From NCBI GenBank assembly GCA_012295275.1, contig CM022679.1:30577654-30641653 (forward strand): a DNA stretch of 64,000 bases, written 5' to 3'. The notes under the pieces were generated by a model. It had not been told where the DNA came from and ran no database searches. It worked only from the letters and a program-made list of their open reading frames with translations. This DNA is from Chrysomallon squamiferum (Eukaryota; Mollusca; Gastropoda; Neomphalida; Peltospiridae). Below are positions 36,577-52,525 of this stretch, piece after piece (the first letter of the stretch is position 1; the number at the start of each line of letters is the position of its first letter). Made by a program: the position numbers and the translations under genes.

Positions 36577-39500
36577 AAGATGTGTTCCTAATCTTATATT
36601 CAGTGCAGTTTTGGACATTTTTAACATTTTATTTTATACGTTAACGCATTTGTTACTTTTTCTTTTGTTTCGTGGTGGTGAGGATAAACTGAAGGTGATC
36701 GTAAATTGCTTTAAAAAATAGAATAAATCGTTTCTGATATTGTCTTGCAAACATTATAAGAGCTATTAATAGCTGTGAATAGTCAGTCACGAGCGATTTG
36801 TAAAGTTAAACCAGGAGGTTATTACCGTCAACGTTTTTGTCTGCTATGTTTTTCTCCAGTGCCTGCCTGTCTGTTTGAACTAGGAACACTACGTCTTTAG
36901 CACCTTTACACATTTGATTTCAATAAATATGATGACATAAATACGTTTGATGATTTACTGATGATTAAAAGACGCTTTACTTTTATGAATGCGTTTTTAT
37001 TTGAATGGTCTTGAATTGACATAGAAGTATTTACTGTTTGTGTTATGTGTTACTAATATATATGAAGTAAAATAGATTTTATAACGTGTAATCTGTATAA
37101 GTTCTTTAATCAGTGCTTTTATTTTCATCATCTTCATTAATATTGCTATTACTTTTGCCTTACTTAAAGCCTTTGAAGAATAAACGTTTATGACGTAACT
37201 ACCATTGTTATTTTGTGTACTGTTACTAATGAGTGTAAGTATATGTTTGTGTGGGGATATATGGTGTAATAGAAGGAAAAAAAACCACAATAACCCCAAA
37301 ATTCAATGTCTTCTTCAACAGAAGTTAGAGACAATTGAAATGAAAATGCATAAATAACACAAACGTTTGAAGATAAAAATAATTAACATACAACAGAAAA
37401 AAAAGCGTTAAAATCTTTTAACAACGAGAAACACACACACACACACAATCTCACTATCTCTAATTCTCTGTATCTGTCAGATTTTATGAACTTTTCCTCT
37501 CTTTTTTTCTCTGTGTGTTTCTCTCGCTGTTCATTGATCAGTTTAATCCATGTCATTTATAACAAATTATAGTTGATTCTTTAGTGTGGCTAGTACAATG
37601 GTTAATAACAATATCCTAACAAAGTAAAAGCTATTGGAAAACATAAACGTTACACGACCAATTTCTTTATCACTATTTTCTTGGAGATGTATTTTAACAA
37701 AGTCCTACGGTAAGGGATATAATCTTGCCATTTCAAACATAAACGAGCAAGAGATTTATGCTGAAGGGGCAAAAATCTTCTTGCCTGATGCCAAAGTCGG
37801 CATCTTTCCCCTCTGTAACAACTATACCGTGTCAGTTTCCTTAACAAAACCAGCGGAGATATTTTTCACGTCTGATAATATCAATAAAAACTATGTTCCT
37901 TTCACAGAAAAAACACAGACAGATCTATATTTCTTTCATTTCATCATTTCATAAGTACTCATTAATACTGAATAAAATTGAAGTATCGATTTTACTAAAA
38001 CGACGATGAAAACAATTAAATTCGTCTAGGAAATTAACGGCTTTGCTTATCAGGTTTTCCTCCGGAAGTTTTCAAGCAGAAGGTAATAAAATAACAGGTA
38101 ACAGGTGACGTCACTTCATCTCTGATATTTATCCAGTGAACACTTTACCTTGACCTGTCCCACCCTACATATTCCCTAACTGCGAGGTTTAGTCAAAGGT
38201 TTTATTTCTAAACGTATTTAACACGTCACTTGCTACATTATAAGGTAACTGCATGGAAGGCTGTATAATTTATTAGTGACATGTAAAAAAAATTAGAAAC
38301 AAAATGGAATCAATGAAACATGTTAAATGACATCTGGTACACAGGCTACACAAGTACACGCACCCATACCTGTCATTGGGTGTGGTGACATTTATGGTTT
38401 GCAGTCGAAGATCATCCAAAATGAAAAGGTATTTCATTTACCTTTTCAAAAATATTACTGAGGACCTCGTAGTATAAGCATTCCAGTGACTTCTAAACAG
38501 ATATAATGAATTTAAGAATGAAAAATCAGTTTATGTAATACATTTTTCTTTACAAAAATCTTTAAGTAAGCAAACTCTTGGCGTTAGAATACGTTATATA
38601 TGATATGTTGTGTAATATATAATATAACACAGAGTAAATACCTGTATAGCAGTTCAGAAGAGGACAATACAATGTACATTATAAATTAAAAACTCTTTTA
38701 CTCCTGAGTATGTGAATATCGAGGTAAATTAGAACACGTGTTCAGTTCATAATTTACGGAATAAAGCTATATATTTTTTTTAAATATAAAATTAATTATT
38801 TCTTGGTAAGATCAATGTTAGAACATGAAAAAAGAAGAAATCAATTATTTTGCATTTGACAACCTTTATTATAAATGTAATATTTGAACGTTTATTCTGT
38901 ATTAAAACAAAATACACAAGTCTTATTTACGAGATGTTTATTGAACTCAGATGTGTAAAGGTGCTAAAGACGAAGTGTTCTTGGTATAAACAGACACTGA
39001 CAAAAAGCAGAGAAGAAAGAAAAGTTTACAGTAATTAGCGCTGTTTACATTGTATCAAAATTTAATCTTTCAAATCTGTTTGGGATTACTGAACTCTCTT
39101 CATCCATGAAAATAACAGAAAAACTATCTAAAATATTTTGATTATACCATTTATGAGTGCCAGTTTCTCTATAAGAAAACAGAAATAAGGATAATAACAT
39201 CTACAACAACAACAATAATGTTTAGAAAGCAACTTATCGAATGTGTTAATCCATCAAATTGAACTGATAGATGTTAAGCATCAGTGTTATTCATAACAAA
39301 ACATGATCGTGTATGTTATGTACATCTATATCCGATTATTTCTTCGAGCAACCTTCAAAAGTTTTGGGACAACTTAATGGACAGAGACTTAATTTCCCTC
39401 ACTAACTTATGAAATATATCTGCTTAGTTTGCATATGAAATATAGACAGATCATCAGGCTAGATTTGGATATCCTTAATATATTCAAAATTCCGAATTGG

Positions 39501-39644
39501 TGAACTTATATTCTGTGTTCAGAAAATTAAAAACCCCTAACTGTACATTCATGCATTATATTCGTCAGAAACTTCTCTCTTTTCGTTATTATGAAATAAA
39601 TCTGAATTATTAGCAGTATTATAAGATATTAGTGTAAATACGTG
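36577..39644. other. Convergent spacer of unit 3 with 3' UTRs
   Basis: Very similar throughout to the unit 1 spacer (11575-14652). Polyadenylation signals are AATAAA at 36922-36927 (+) and TTTATT at 38937-38942 (- gene). I see no coding gene. Confidence 0.7.
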
Positions 39645-40878
39645 TTACAACATACTCGAACAGGCTACTAGTTCACTGCAGTTTAGATCAAATTTCCAAG
39701 CTAACAGAAGTAAAACAAGGACGATAGCTATACTGCTTATAGTAAGAAACCCATAATGATGCACATCTTCTGTTCTTCCATGGAAATTTTCCAGATAGAC
39801 GTCACTGCCAGAGACATCATCTTTTTCTTTTTCTGTTTCTTCCAAGTAATCTTCGAGATAATCATCAGCAAAACACAGCATCTGTTTCAGTGCTATCAGA
39901 CAAGGCAGATCGATTTTATCATTCAACTCAATTTCACTTTCGTAATTCTGGATTGGGAAAATGTGACTCCGAGGCAGAGCTATCAATTGGGACGTTTTCC
40001 CAACAGCTTCAGCGACAGCATCACTGAAAAATATATTTTCAGCATCTTCACTGACTTCAGGGCAAAGTTTGTCCACCTTCGTGAGAAGAACCACCTGTGG
40101 TATACCTGTCAATATTAACACGTACGTAATTAAGATGACATCATATATTTATTTAATGCGTATTTATCAGTCAGTATAATTAATATGTAGCTAATTAAAG
40201 TGATACCGGATATTCACTTATTATTGTACATGGCTATCAATGTTGTGAATATATAGCTAATTAAAGTGATAGCTTTTGTTTATCTATTATTGTCTATACC
40301 TGAGTGAGTGCTGCAAAGATTCAAATTATCTGCAAAATTATTTTTCAAATTACGTTCTGATTGACACCAATGACAGATGTAATCATGGGACAGCAAATTG
40401 TTGCCAAATTTTCAAAGATCGCGTTTTATTTTAATTTGTGTATATATATATATATATAAGTGTGCATGGCTATACCTCTTTGGTTTGCCTTCTGTTGAAA
40501 ACGTTTTATAGTTTCGAGCAGACTGTCAGGAAATACATCCAAAGAGCAGCTGTCGATGACAAAAGCAATGCAGTGTATTTTATCTCCTACCGTAGGGCTT
40601 TTGTTGTAACCGTGGCTGTCCGGTGTTAGAGACAAAGATGGGTGGAACTGTAAAAAAACAAAAACAATAATGATAAAAGTAGCAATACCAACTAGTACAA
40701 CAGTATTGATGCTACTAGTAACAACAAAATAATAATAATGATAACAGCTTTAACAATAAAAGCTAGAACTAAATATGAGTCATACAGATAATACGAACAC
40801 CAATCAGGACAACCACAACCACACCAGAACCACCACCACCATCACAACAACAACAACAAAAACAACAACAACAACAAC

Positions 40879-40918
<40 letters not shown>

Positions 40919-42324
40919 GCAGTAGTACACGTAGTAGCAGTAGTTGCTGTTGTTAAATTTTGATTACACCAGTATTACTACTGGAAGTTAAGGCTGTTGT
41001 TATAGGAGAAGTATATAATTATGTATATATAAGTGTGAATGTGTTGTTACAATAGACGTTGTCGGTCATTCAGTCTGTCCTTACTTCATATCCGTCTGAA
41101 ATACGACCATTCAAAAGTGACACAAAATCCACAATGTCCAGTCCTTGACCATCTTCAAGTCCTCGAGTGTCACAAAGACGAAATTTGAGAGGATATCCCG
41201 AACCTTTAGATTTGATCTTGTACATTCGAAACTAATAAATAAATAAATAAATAAATAAATAAATAGATAAAGAAACAAATATATATACAGTTATCTTCAC
41301 AAAAAGAAGAAACAGATTACTTCAGTGTTCAAACTTTCAGATTTGATCTTGTACATTCGAAACTAATAAATAAATAAATAAATTATAAATAAATAAATAT
41401 ATAAATAAATATCCAATAATAATATTAATAATAATAATAATAATAATAAAAAGAAGAAGAAGACGAAGAGCATGATAATGACATTATGAATTAAGAAATA
41501 AATAAGGAGGTATACATTTCAGTGGGTTATACAGATTTTATCACATGGGTCTTCAGTTACCTTGAGAAAAAGAAGAAAACCAGATTACTTTAGAGTTCAA
41601 AACTGTTACAGTTACAATCTGACAGAAACAAACCGTTGTAGTCAAACTGTGTTCTGCTCCACCACTTCTAGCCTTGCTTGTAACTCGACCTCTGAACACA
41701 GAGTTCACCGTGTTAAAGAAACTGGATTTTCCCGATCCAACCAGTCCTGTCAGCAGTATGTTTACGAACTGCCTTTCCAGTCCTTGGACAGGCGTGTATT
41801 TTTCTAGCTCCGTTTTCAGCACCTATTTGACAACCAGACAGACAAATAAATAAATCATAAATTGTTTAATACAGAAAGTTATTGTCAGATTTAAATATAA
41901 TTAATATTTAGATGTCTGTTAGAATTGTTGTATTTATTATCATTATCACTTTTTATTTTCTCTGTGAATATATAGCACTGGTATGATAAGGTATGATAAA
42001 TATTATAACTACTTCTAATTTGTTCTGCATTGTGAAATGATAAATGAAAACCCATAACAATGGCAAGACAGCTTTCACAAACAAACGGAAAAGATAATAA
42101 TCCTAAAGTTTAATTTCACCAGCTATTCAATGATTCTACAGTAGAAACTAAACATGATAATATTTCTTATGAATGATTTTCATGACGTTTGATGGTTTAG
42201 ACGAGATTACATTGACTGAAGCGTCTGGAATCTTTCGCCAAGGTTCTGGAATAGACTCTCTTCCGGGGACATCTGTAATTTAGAAAAGGTCCTTAGAATC
42301 GTTATTATTATTGTTGTTGTTCAT

Positions 42325-42368
<44 letters not shown>

Positions 42369-42370
42369 AA

Positions 42371-42423
<53 letters not shown>

Positions 42424-43044
42424 GTCATTATTATTATTGGAACTGATTGAACAATATTTATAAATGACCGAAATTTGAGTTTGTCAATTTTAGTTTTCAA
42501 AAAAATACCTTTACCCACCTTGTATTCGGTACACCACTATATCCAGAAAGTTCATATTATTGTTGGTGATGTCATATACAGATTTGTTGTTCATACTGTA
42601 ACTATTCCCAAACCGGGTGTCACCATTTCCTTTAAAATAGTTTCCTGTTTTATTAATTGTACCGCCAAAAACACACAAATCGTATCCACTTCCAAATACT
42701 GGTCCGTAGTTTTCCTGGTTATACATACAGTTCTTGCTGTTTTCTTTCACTGGGAATTTTTCTGGTGCGTTATTTCCTTTGTACCTCAGTTTGAAGAGAA
42801 AAGCGTCATTGTGATTTGTGTATGATCCAGAAGAGTTCCAGCTGAGTGGATTGTATCCACCAAACACGCAGTGATCTGTGTTGTAACATACTGTCACAGT
42901 TGGACCCATATTGTCACACTTAGTGTGAAACACCCGAGCACTGCACCCATCTCTTGTGGCTTTAAACAGAAGTTTGTACTTTTTGTACCCACCTATCCAC
43001 TTAGACATCTGATTCTGATCTTCTTTACTAAAAGATACAGCCAT
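39645..43044 (-). CDS. IFI44-like TLDc-GTPase protein, membrane-anchored form (intact)
   Basis: Six coding exons on the - strand: 43044-42519, 42272-42211, 41822-41634, 41231-41085, 40647-40476 and 40105-39645. The phases are consistent and give 518 codons. The TLDc domain (about residues 5-175) is diverged in its second half (NQENYGPVFGSGYDLCVF, MNFLDIVVYRIQ). The exon 2 linker is two codons longer than in the + genes. GTPase motifs are GLVGSGKS at about 222-229, DTRG at 280-283 and TKVD at 374-377. After DYLE the protein continues with an acidic linker (EETEKEKDDVSGSD), then a hydrophobic span at about 485-504 (SSIAIVLVLLLLAW) and 14 terminal residues: a tail-anchor layout with the domains facing the cytosol. 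No signal peptide is seen. It is the only complete gene of this type in the window. Exon 1 opens at acceptor TTTCACAG; the ATG is the first in good context. Confidence 0.86.
42325..42418. repeat. (ATC)n-(ATT)n microsatellite in intron 1 of the intact - gene
   Basis: About 14 ATC and 16 ATT triplets. A shorter version is at 28507-28560 in unit 2. Confidence 0.92.
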
Positions 43045-43202
43045 GTTTTGGTACCTGTGAAACAAACAGTTAAGTCTTATATTATTTGTTTATATACTGA
43101 ACAGGAACAGTGTATAGTTCGTATCAGGATGTGTCTATTCAACAAGTGACAAAAGATGAAAATAGAGTATATCTGGTATTAGGATTGTGAACTCACGAAA
43201 AG

Positions 43203-43239
<37 letters not shown>
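43203..43239. repeat. Poly(A) tract in the leader intron of the intact - gene
   Basis: Roughly 37 A residues, absent at this place in units 1 and 2. A predicted leader exon of the - gene ends at 43367 (donor GTATTG), so the tract lies in the leader intron. Confidence 0.9.
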
Positions 43240-43240
<1 letters not shown>

Positions 43241-43399
43241 ATACTACCCGACACCCGCACAAGCATATATCCTCAACATTAATATAATTGCATATATACT
43301 CTCGTATATGCTCTCTCTCACACACACACACATACACACTCACACACTTTCGTAGTTTTTCAATACCTGAGCTCTGCAAGTTCCCCAAATAGTTCTATT

Positions 43400-45793
<2,394 letters not shown>

Positions 45794-46706
45794 ATGTTAT
45801 TCTCTAAAATGTCCAATCTCTCAAATTCAACAGTTCCTGAGAACAAAGGTCAAGAAACAGGATATCTGCTGTTATTCGTTTATATGACGCTGCTTTCGGT
45901 AGTCATATTTTCTGGCAACATGCTGACTATATGGGTCGTGTACAAGACATGCATACTTCAAAGAGATGCCAACGCTTTTATTGTTTCTTTAGCCTGTGCC
46001 GATCTTCTGGCCGGCTGTCGAGTTCTGTACGAATCGTTCTGGTATATATCTTACATCGGAGAACGCTTGTCCACCTGCAAGTACTGTTGTCTTTTGTTGT
46101 ACGTCATGTTCAACACTAGTGTTGCTGCATCCGTCAGCAACGTCGTTCTCATCTCCATGGACAGATTTATCTTCATCGTGCATCCGTTTCGGTATCACGA
46201 GAAAATAGAAATGAGAAGAAGATATCTTCTAGCAGCGTCCTGGATTTTCGCTACCGTCTTTGGGAAGTGTTCCTGTTTATTACAACAACTTCGTGACGGT
46301 TGGAGTCTGTGAGTTTGTGAAAGTCGTCCCGTCCAACTATCAGATTTACGGTCAGTGCTTCTTGTTTTTCGCTTCGTTCGTGGCAGTTGCAATGTTGTAC
46401 TGGCGAATTCTCGCCGCTGCGAGATCTCAAATTCGTGCCATCAATTCCGCGCCTGCGGTCGTTCGTCCCGAGAACAGTTCGTCCAAGTGGAAGTTAGTAA
46501 AGCTTCCACTAATGGTGTGTGGCGTGTTTTTCTGTTGTTGGTTTCCGTACAACGTGTGTCTGATTGTTAACAATACCGTGGGGATTCATAACAGCGCCAT
46601 CAGTTACACGGTAAACTTCGGTCTCCTCAATTCTGCGACGAATTTCGTGACGTACGTTAATGAACAGAGGCTTCAGGGATTACCTAAAGACAGTGGTCTG
46701 CGCTAG
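45794..46706 (+). pseudogene. Class A (rhodopsin-like) G-protein-coupled receptor with one frameshift
   Basis: An intronless seven-span receptor of about 303 residues, read in two frames that join at about 46259-46264. One extra base in the TTTGGG run would explain the shift. The N-terminus has glycosylation sites (NLSNST). TM1 has GNMLTIW, TM2 SLACADLL, TM3 ends SMDRFIFIVHP (DRF in place of DRY), TM4 has W in AASWIFA, TM6 has FFCCWFPYN, and TM7 has LLNSATNFVTY, where NPxxY has lost its Pro. The tail is only about 15 residues and ends at TAG 46704-46706. The second ATG (45809) has the better context. Class A features are clear and somewhat amine- or peptide-receptor-like, but the ligand is unknown. 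Every other position is open, so the frameshift may be an assembly error or a very young lesion. Confidence 0.85.
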
Positions 46707-46864
46707 ACGTTTTAGGTAACTAGAGACACAAACGAAAATGTTTAATAAAAGGAAATGTTATATACTTTTCAGAAAATATCTCTTTATATTGACAGCAAAT
46801 TGGTATTTTAATATCAAACAAAGCCAGTGTGATAGATATTTACTGCTCCTGTGAAAACCGGCTA

Positions 46865-46895
<31 letters not shown>

Positions 46896-47235
46896 AACAA
46901 CTTTTGAATTTGGCGCGCTTTTGATTTTCCTGACGTTAATTTAAGTGAGATTGTTATTATATATAGGTAATCCTTTAACAATAAGTTATTATTTGTTGCA
47001 CATAAATATCACTTTCATTTATTTCCATGTCCAAAAGACTAGCAGAAACAGATTGCTAATGGAAATTGTATTCTATACAAGTAAGCGTTTTAAGAAATTT
47101 AAATAGATTATAATGGTTAAACAGTGCCGTTTTAGAAGCGTATTAATTTGTGACTATTAAATTCAGTTCCATTCTCTTGTATTCATTTATTATTATTATT
47201 GTCGTTGTTGTTGTTATTATTATTATTTAATTTTT

Positions 47236-47271
<36 letters not shown>

Positions 47272-48900
47272 ATATTTTTAGCCTGTATTGTGAAGTCAGG
47301 ACAACCTGTTCAGTCACACACACACACACACACAGTCACACACAGTCAAATAAATTGTTCAGAATATAGACATACACAGACACATATATATATATAACTT
47401 AGAATGTTATTAAGAAAAAAAAAAAAAAACATTTATATATTTTTGTTAAATCTATTGTGCCACAGTTCTTTACACTGTAAATATGTATTTTTCTGCCTTA
47501 GTGAAATAACCTAACTGAATATTTTTAAAAAGTTCTTGAGAAAAATGTACATCAGACTCCAAACAAAATTAAAACTGTATATCCTTTATCACAAACCAGA
47601 TTAATAATTTCTCCAAACAACAATTCAATTATTAAAATTCAAAATTTACAACCAACAGACAAAAAAAAAAAAATAAAAATAAACAATATAAAAATATATA
47701 TACATAGAATTGTACACATAAAATGATAAACATATAATTGTTTTCATTCAAACAAATGAAAGCAAATAAACTTTCTTCCTTTGTTTTCTTTTTTCTTATC
47801 TTTCTTTCTTTCATTCATTCATTAATTGTTTATTTATTTATTATTTATTTATTTATATATTTCTTAATTATTATTATTATTATTATTTATTTTTTTTTAT
47901 TTTTATTTTATATAATTATTGTTTTTGATAAAATAGTTTACAAATACATTATATTTACACGCTGAGGACAGATTTCATTTAGTTTATTAAAAAAAAACCC
48001 ACCAATAACCACTCATAATTCTGAAATGTTTTTACATTCACCCAATTTTTAATTTTTAATTTTCTTCATTTAAATCAGACTGATCTGTCTGTCAGAGTAA
48101 ATGCTAATCTTAGTTGGAATGTTAGTTGGTTAAACAAGAGAGTGGACCAGTCTTACACTCTCCACACAAGCCAGAGGGAAGATAACAATCCATAAACTCA
48201 TGTTTGTATAATATGACAGTGGCTTAACCATGCTGAACAGCAGCTTGTGATAGGGCAGTGTACTGAACAATGATAAGCTTACAAAGCAGATACCATCAAC
48301 CTGTGTAATCATCACCATTTTATATATACACACACACACACACACATAAAGAACTGATTTTTAACAATAGGTTTGATAATAAACAAACACACATATACAT
48401 ACATACATATACACATATATACACATATGTGCTTTTGTTAACATACAAAACTAATAACATAAATAACAACTAACTGAAGTAAAAAACATAACATATGAAA
48501 ATATAACTGTGTATGTGGATTGTACACCAGTACCTCGTCTTTAGAAAGTTTTAAAAATATTTCCTTTTTTTTAACCTATAAAAGTAACTTTTAAAGTATT
48601 GACAACAGTTACAATACTGTATTATCAAAAATAGATTATACGCACAAACTGTCTATACTGATTGCATGTATTAACATTGCTGTTTTAAAAATTTAAGTTA
48701 ATGATGTATACAACCAACTGCATCAATGCTTTCTTTAAAAAACAATTAAAACACAAAAAAAATAAAAATAAAAACAAAATAAAAACAAAATAAAAATAAA
48801 GAAATAAAATAAAATAAAAGCAAAAATGAAAAAATACAATATATATGTTTCAAACATTTGTACAGTTTTACTGTCACACTTTAACTGATATCTATACACA
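46707..48900. other. Intergenic AT-rich region
   Basis: No gene seen. AATAAA near 46744 may serve the receptor gene. It contains poly(T) runs near 46866-46890 and 47239-47267, (CA)n near 47317-47345 and 48328-48346, and TTTA-rich stretches near 47830-47900. Confidence 0.6.
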
Positions 48901-48929
48901 GTTGCTGTCAAACAATAATGTACAAATAT

Positions 48930-49560
48930 GTGTATATTATATTATTATCAAACATTAACTCATGTTTGTATAGTATATGTTATTATCAAACATTAACTCA
49001 TGTTTTTATAGTATATGTTATTATCAAACATTAACTCATGTTTGTATAGTATATGTTATTATCAAACATTAACTCATTTGTACATGATATGTTATTATAA
49101 ACATTAACTCATTTGTACATCATATATTATCAAACATTAAGTTTAACTCATGTTTGTACATTATATGTTATTATCAAACATTAACTCATTTTTATGCAGT
49201 ATATATTATTATTATCAAACATTAACTTATTTGTACATGATACATTATTATCAAACATTAACTCATGTTTGGTAACAGTATATGTTATCAAACATTAGCT
49301 CATGTTTGTACATTGTATGTTATTATCAAATATCAGCTCATGTTTGTACGTTTTGTTATTATGAAATATCAACTCATGTTTGTACATTTTTGTTATTATC
49401 AAATTTCAACTCATGTTTGTACATTTTGTTATTATGAAATTTCAACTCATGTTTGTACATCATATGATATAAAACATTAATTCATGTTTATACATTTTTT
49501 TGTTATTATGAAATATCAAGTAATGTTTCTACAATAAATGATATTAAACATCAACTCATC
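48930..49560. repeat. ~37-bp AT-rich minisatellite downstream of the ADPRM-like gene
   Basis: About 15 degenerate copies of a unit with TTATTATCAAACATTAACTC and ATGTTTGTACATTATATG. It lies 300-900 bp past the stop codon of the - strand ADPRM-like gene and may be partly in its 3' UTR. Confidence 0.88.
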
Positions 49561-49866
49561 TTTACAGGCCATTGTTAAGGCTCATTAATGACATAAATGA
49601 CTCATGAACATAAAAAGAATAAACAATATTACAAGTATCACCACTGACAAACCACACTCATTAGCATCACTAAGATTGAGCAACAAAGTAGCACAGCTTA
49701 CTCCGTGAAATGTGCACTATTTAAAATAAAAATGTTAAAAAGCTACACAATTAACCCATTATTATGCTTAGAAAAACAATGAATACTGGTAAGTTTAATA
49801 TTTATTTTTGTGATTAAAAATTTAAAATCGAATAAAATGTACAAAACTGTACCTCGACTTCTAAGA

Positions 49867-50504
49867 TTACTCTATTTCATATGGCAAATTGACTGTGAAT
49901 GATCGTATCAAACCCTGTCCCACTATGTCCAAACTCTTACGAGACAGAAATGCTGTAGCAAAAGAATTTTCGTCAGAACTTCTCTCAATGATGCCAGGCA
50001 AGACGAGGTGCAGCACACCATCACTGTCCACAGCATCGCCACCATCATGATCGTGTCCACATATGTACGAAACAACACAGCTGTGTTTTCTAACAACATC
50101 GAGGATGTCGCCCGCATTCCAGCACAGGTTGACAGGAAAGCATGCATCTGCATATATTGGTGAGTGTCCTGATGAAAAAAAAATAATAATAATAAATACA
50201 GTTTGCAAAGTATTTACATACTGTTAACAGAAAAGAAAATGTGTTTTAAAGTAAATATTAATTTTGACATGTGAAGAGGAACTACCATTCTGAATCTTTT
50301 ATTTTGTTTGTTTCTTCTTTTATTATTTTATAAAAACTATTTTTAATATTTAGACCTTTTAATTAGATGTTTTTGCTGATGGTATGCAAATTTATTCAAA
50401 TGTTTCTTTTCAATGTTATCTTCACATTTCATTAATTCTGCAGTTTATTGATCAAATGATAGCAGAACACATGGGAGAAAGAAGAGATGAGAAAAAGAAA
50501 CAAG

Positions 50505-50536
<32 letters not shown>

Positions 50537-51216
50537 AATGAATAAATACCAAATATTATTGTATTCTGTTTCAGTTCTTCAGCTTTCTGTAACTCTGAGT
50601 CAAGCCATCTGAGCTGCTTGGAGGACACTCCACCATTCCACATGACAAACTGACTGTGTTCAGCGTCGAGTCCAGCAGGTGAATTTAGATTCTCATTTCT
50701 GTTTATCCGTCGGATTATTTCATACGCGTGTTGGTACATTTCACTGCTTTCTGCATAGCCAAGAAGACTGACTTCATAGCAGTCGAGTGCAATGAACCTC
50801 ACAGACGGATGTGGTTGGAACGAGTAATAGAAACAACCTGGGGGCGACTTGCATTCACTTCTAGCAGGACTGAACAGCTCAGTTTCCTTCAACTCTTCTC
50901 GGCTGAAGTTGTAAAGCTCGTGATTCCCAATGACGTGATAGACTGGTTTCCCATAACTGACAAACGGACCAAGGGCCGTTTTTAGACATCGGCTGCTTCC
51001 TATGTGTCTGCAGCTGCCATCAATCTGGTCACCTAGCTGAAGAATGAAGTTTAGATTTGGATACGACTGTTGCCAGTGAGTCACTGCATTCTTCAAGTGG
51101 TTCAACGAATTTCTGTAATGACGGATTCGCGTTTGGCTGAAATCGCTGCCGTCATCCTTGTCTGCATACTGCACGTCTGCAATAAGGCCAAATGTCAGCA
51201 AAGGTTCTGAACTCAT
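49867..51216 (-). CDS. ADPRM: Manganese-dependent ADP-ribose/CDP-alcohol diphosphatase
   Basis: Two coding exons: 51216-50550 and 50168-49867 (donor GTATTT, acceptor TTCATCAG), with phase agreement at F-G|HSPIY and 322 residues, near the ~340 of vertebrate ADPRM. It is a metallophosphoesterase. The metal-ligand motifs appear in order: GLIADVQYAD, then QLGDQID, GNHELYN, GHSPIY and GHDHDGG. The enzyme splits free ADP-ribose, cyclic ADP-ribose and CDP-alcohols to nucleotide monophosphates and the phosphorylated partner, in the cytosol. The ATG at 51216 starts MSSEPLLTFGLIADVQY, leaving the usual short lead before the first metal motif. An upstream leader exon is possible, since TTCAG directly precedes the ATG. 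The intron holds a short (GA)n tract at about 50511-50536. All expected motifs are present, so the gene looks functional. Confidence 0.93.
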
Positions 51217-51341
51217 CTGAATCCTGGTATAGCTTTATAAAAGAAAAACCACTATTGCATTACCATGTCATAAAGTGATCAAAAACATGCACAAAAACAT
51301 TAAAAAAAAAAAAAAAAAAAAAAAATAATATATATATATAT

Positions 51342-51372
<31 letters not shown>

Positions 51373-52423
51373 TCAATAAATAAAATTTTTAAAAAAAGGT
51401 ACAGATATTTTAAAGAGACAAATTCAAGAATACTAAAAGACAATACTTTTTGTTATATCTACATATGTGTAATATTTTTATAACTATTTAATGACGATAA
51501 AGTAAATAAAAAATAAATAAAATAAATGAATAAATAAATAAAAAATAAATGACCTACAACTCTTTCAACCGCTAATTATTCACCAGTTGCAGTTGCGTCC
51601 CTTCTGTTTTCTACTTTACTTCCAGACAACAGTTATGTAATTTAAATATACTTTAACTCAGTCAGTATAAAAGATATAAATGTAAAGGTAAAAACGGTTT
51701 CGTCCTATAAATCATATGATTTGATGTTTTTCTGATTTTTTATTTTCTGATTGATTTTTTAAATTGCTTTACCTTTTTCAAGCTTCATGTTTGGCCCGTC
51801 AAAATCCATTATTATTGAGTATAGTTTATGATCTACTCACCAGAAAATCGAATCAAAACTCTAAACAATCACTGTTGTACTGCCTAAATATAAAAGTTAA
51901 CAAACAACTTTACTTATCTGTTCTATTTATAATATAGAGGATTGCCCAACGACACTGAAACTGTCGGAGGATAAAAATAGACCGCGAGTCATTTCGCCAC
52001 CCAGCTTTAACTTCCACGACAAAAGCTGTAGCGGTGCACCGTTCATTTTCACAAATATAAGTAATATTATATCTTGGTTATTAAGTAAGTATGCGTATAA
52101 TCAGGCACAAGTGAAAGTTTCGAAAACTTACCCAGACTTGTATTTTAAAAGTATTTTCACCTTTTGCGAAAATAAATGGTTCCAAAAAATCATTTATCGA
52201 TGAACTGATAATAGGACTTGGTCTCGATTATCTTTTTTGAGTGGTTTCCCCTCGAAGGATAATACGAAAAAGTATCGATATCGCGAGACGAGGAATAAAG
52301 GGGCAGTACTCTTCGCATAGCATGTTGATTGAGGCTCGAAAAGGGATTTTTCTTAATTTGCTTACATATTGGAAATCGTATATTTTCGTAAATAAAATCC
52401 TTTCGACTTGATTTTAATAAATT

Positions 52424-52525
52424 TATTTCTTTTTTTTTCTGCAGGCAAAATCAAATGCAACTTTCCCTCACATTTCTTACTTTATTAATTAATTAATTTA
52501 TTTATTTATTTTAAAACTGAAATAG
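52424..52525 (+). repeat. Dispersed repeat, copy 1 (partner at 59365)
   Basis: Shares TTTTTCTGCAGG, CAAATGCAACTTTCCCTCA and a TTTA-repeat tail ending in CTGAAATA with 59365-59460. Two copies 7 kb apart in the same orientation suggest a short interspersed element with a simple-repeat tail. Confidence 0.6.

Noticed and set aside
46195-46392. Open frames on the opposite strand and in other frames within the receptor gene
   Set aside because: They are shadows of the receptor coding sequence, which has all seven spans on the + strand.
48930-49560. Regular spaced repeats considered as a CRISPR-like array
   Set aside because: The units are degenerate, head-to-tail and without unique spacers, in eukaryotic DNA. 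This is a minisatellite.
50728-50985. A + strand frame of 85 codons
   Set aside because: It is antisense to exon 1 of the ADPRM-like gene, which carries the real metal-binding motifs.
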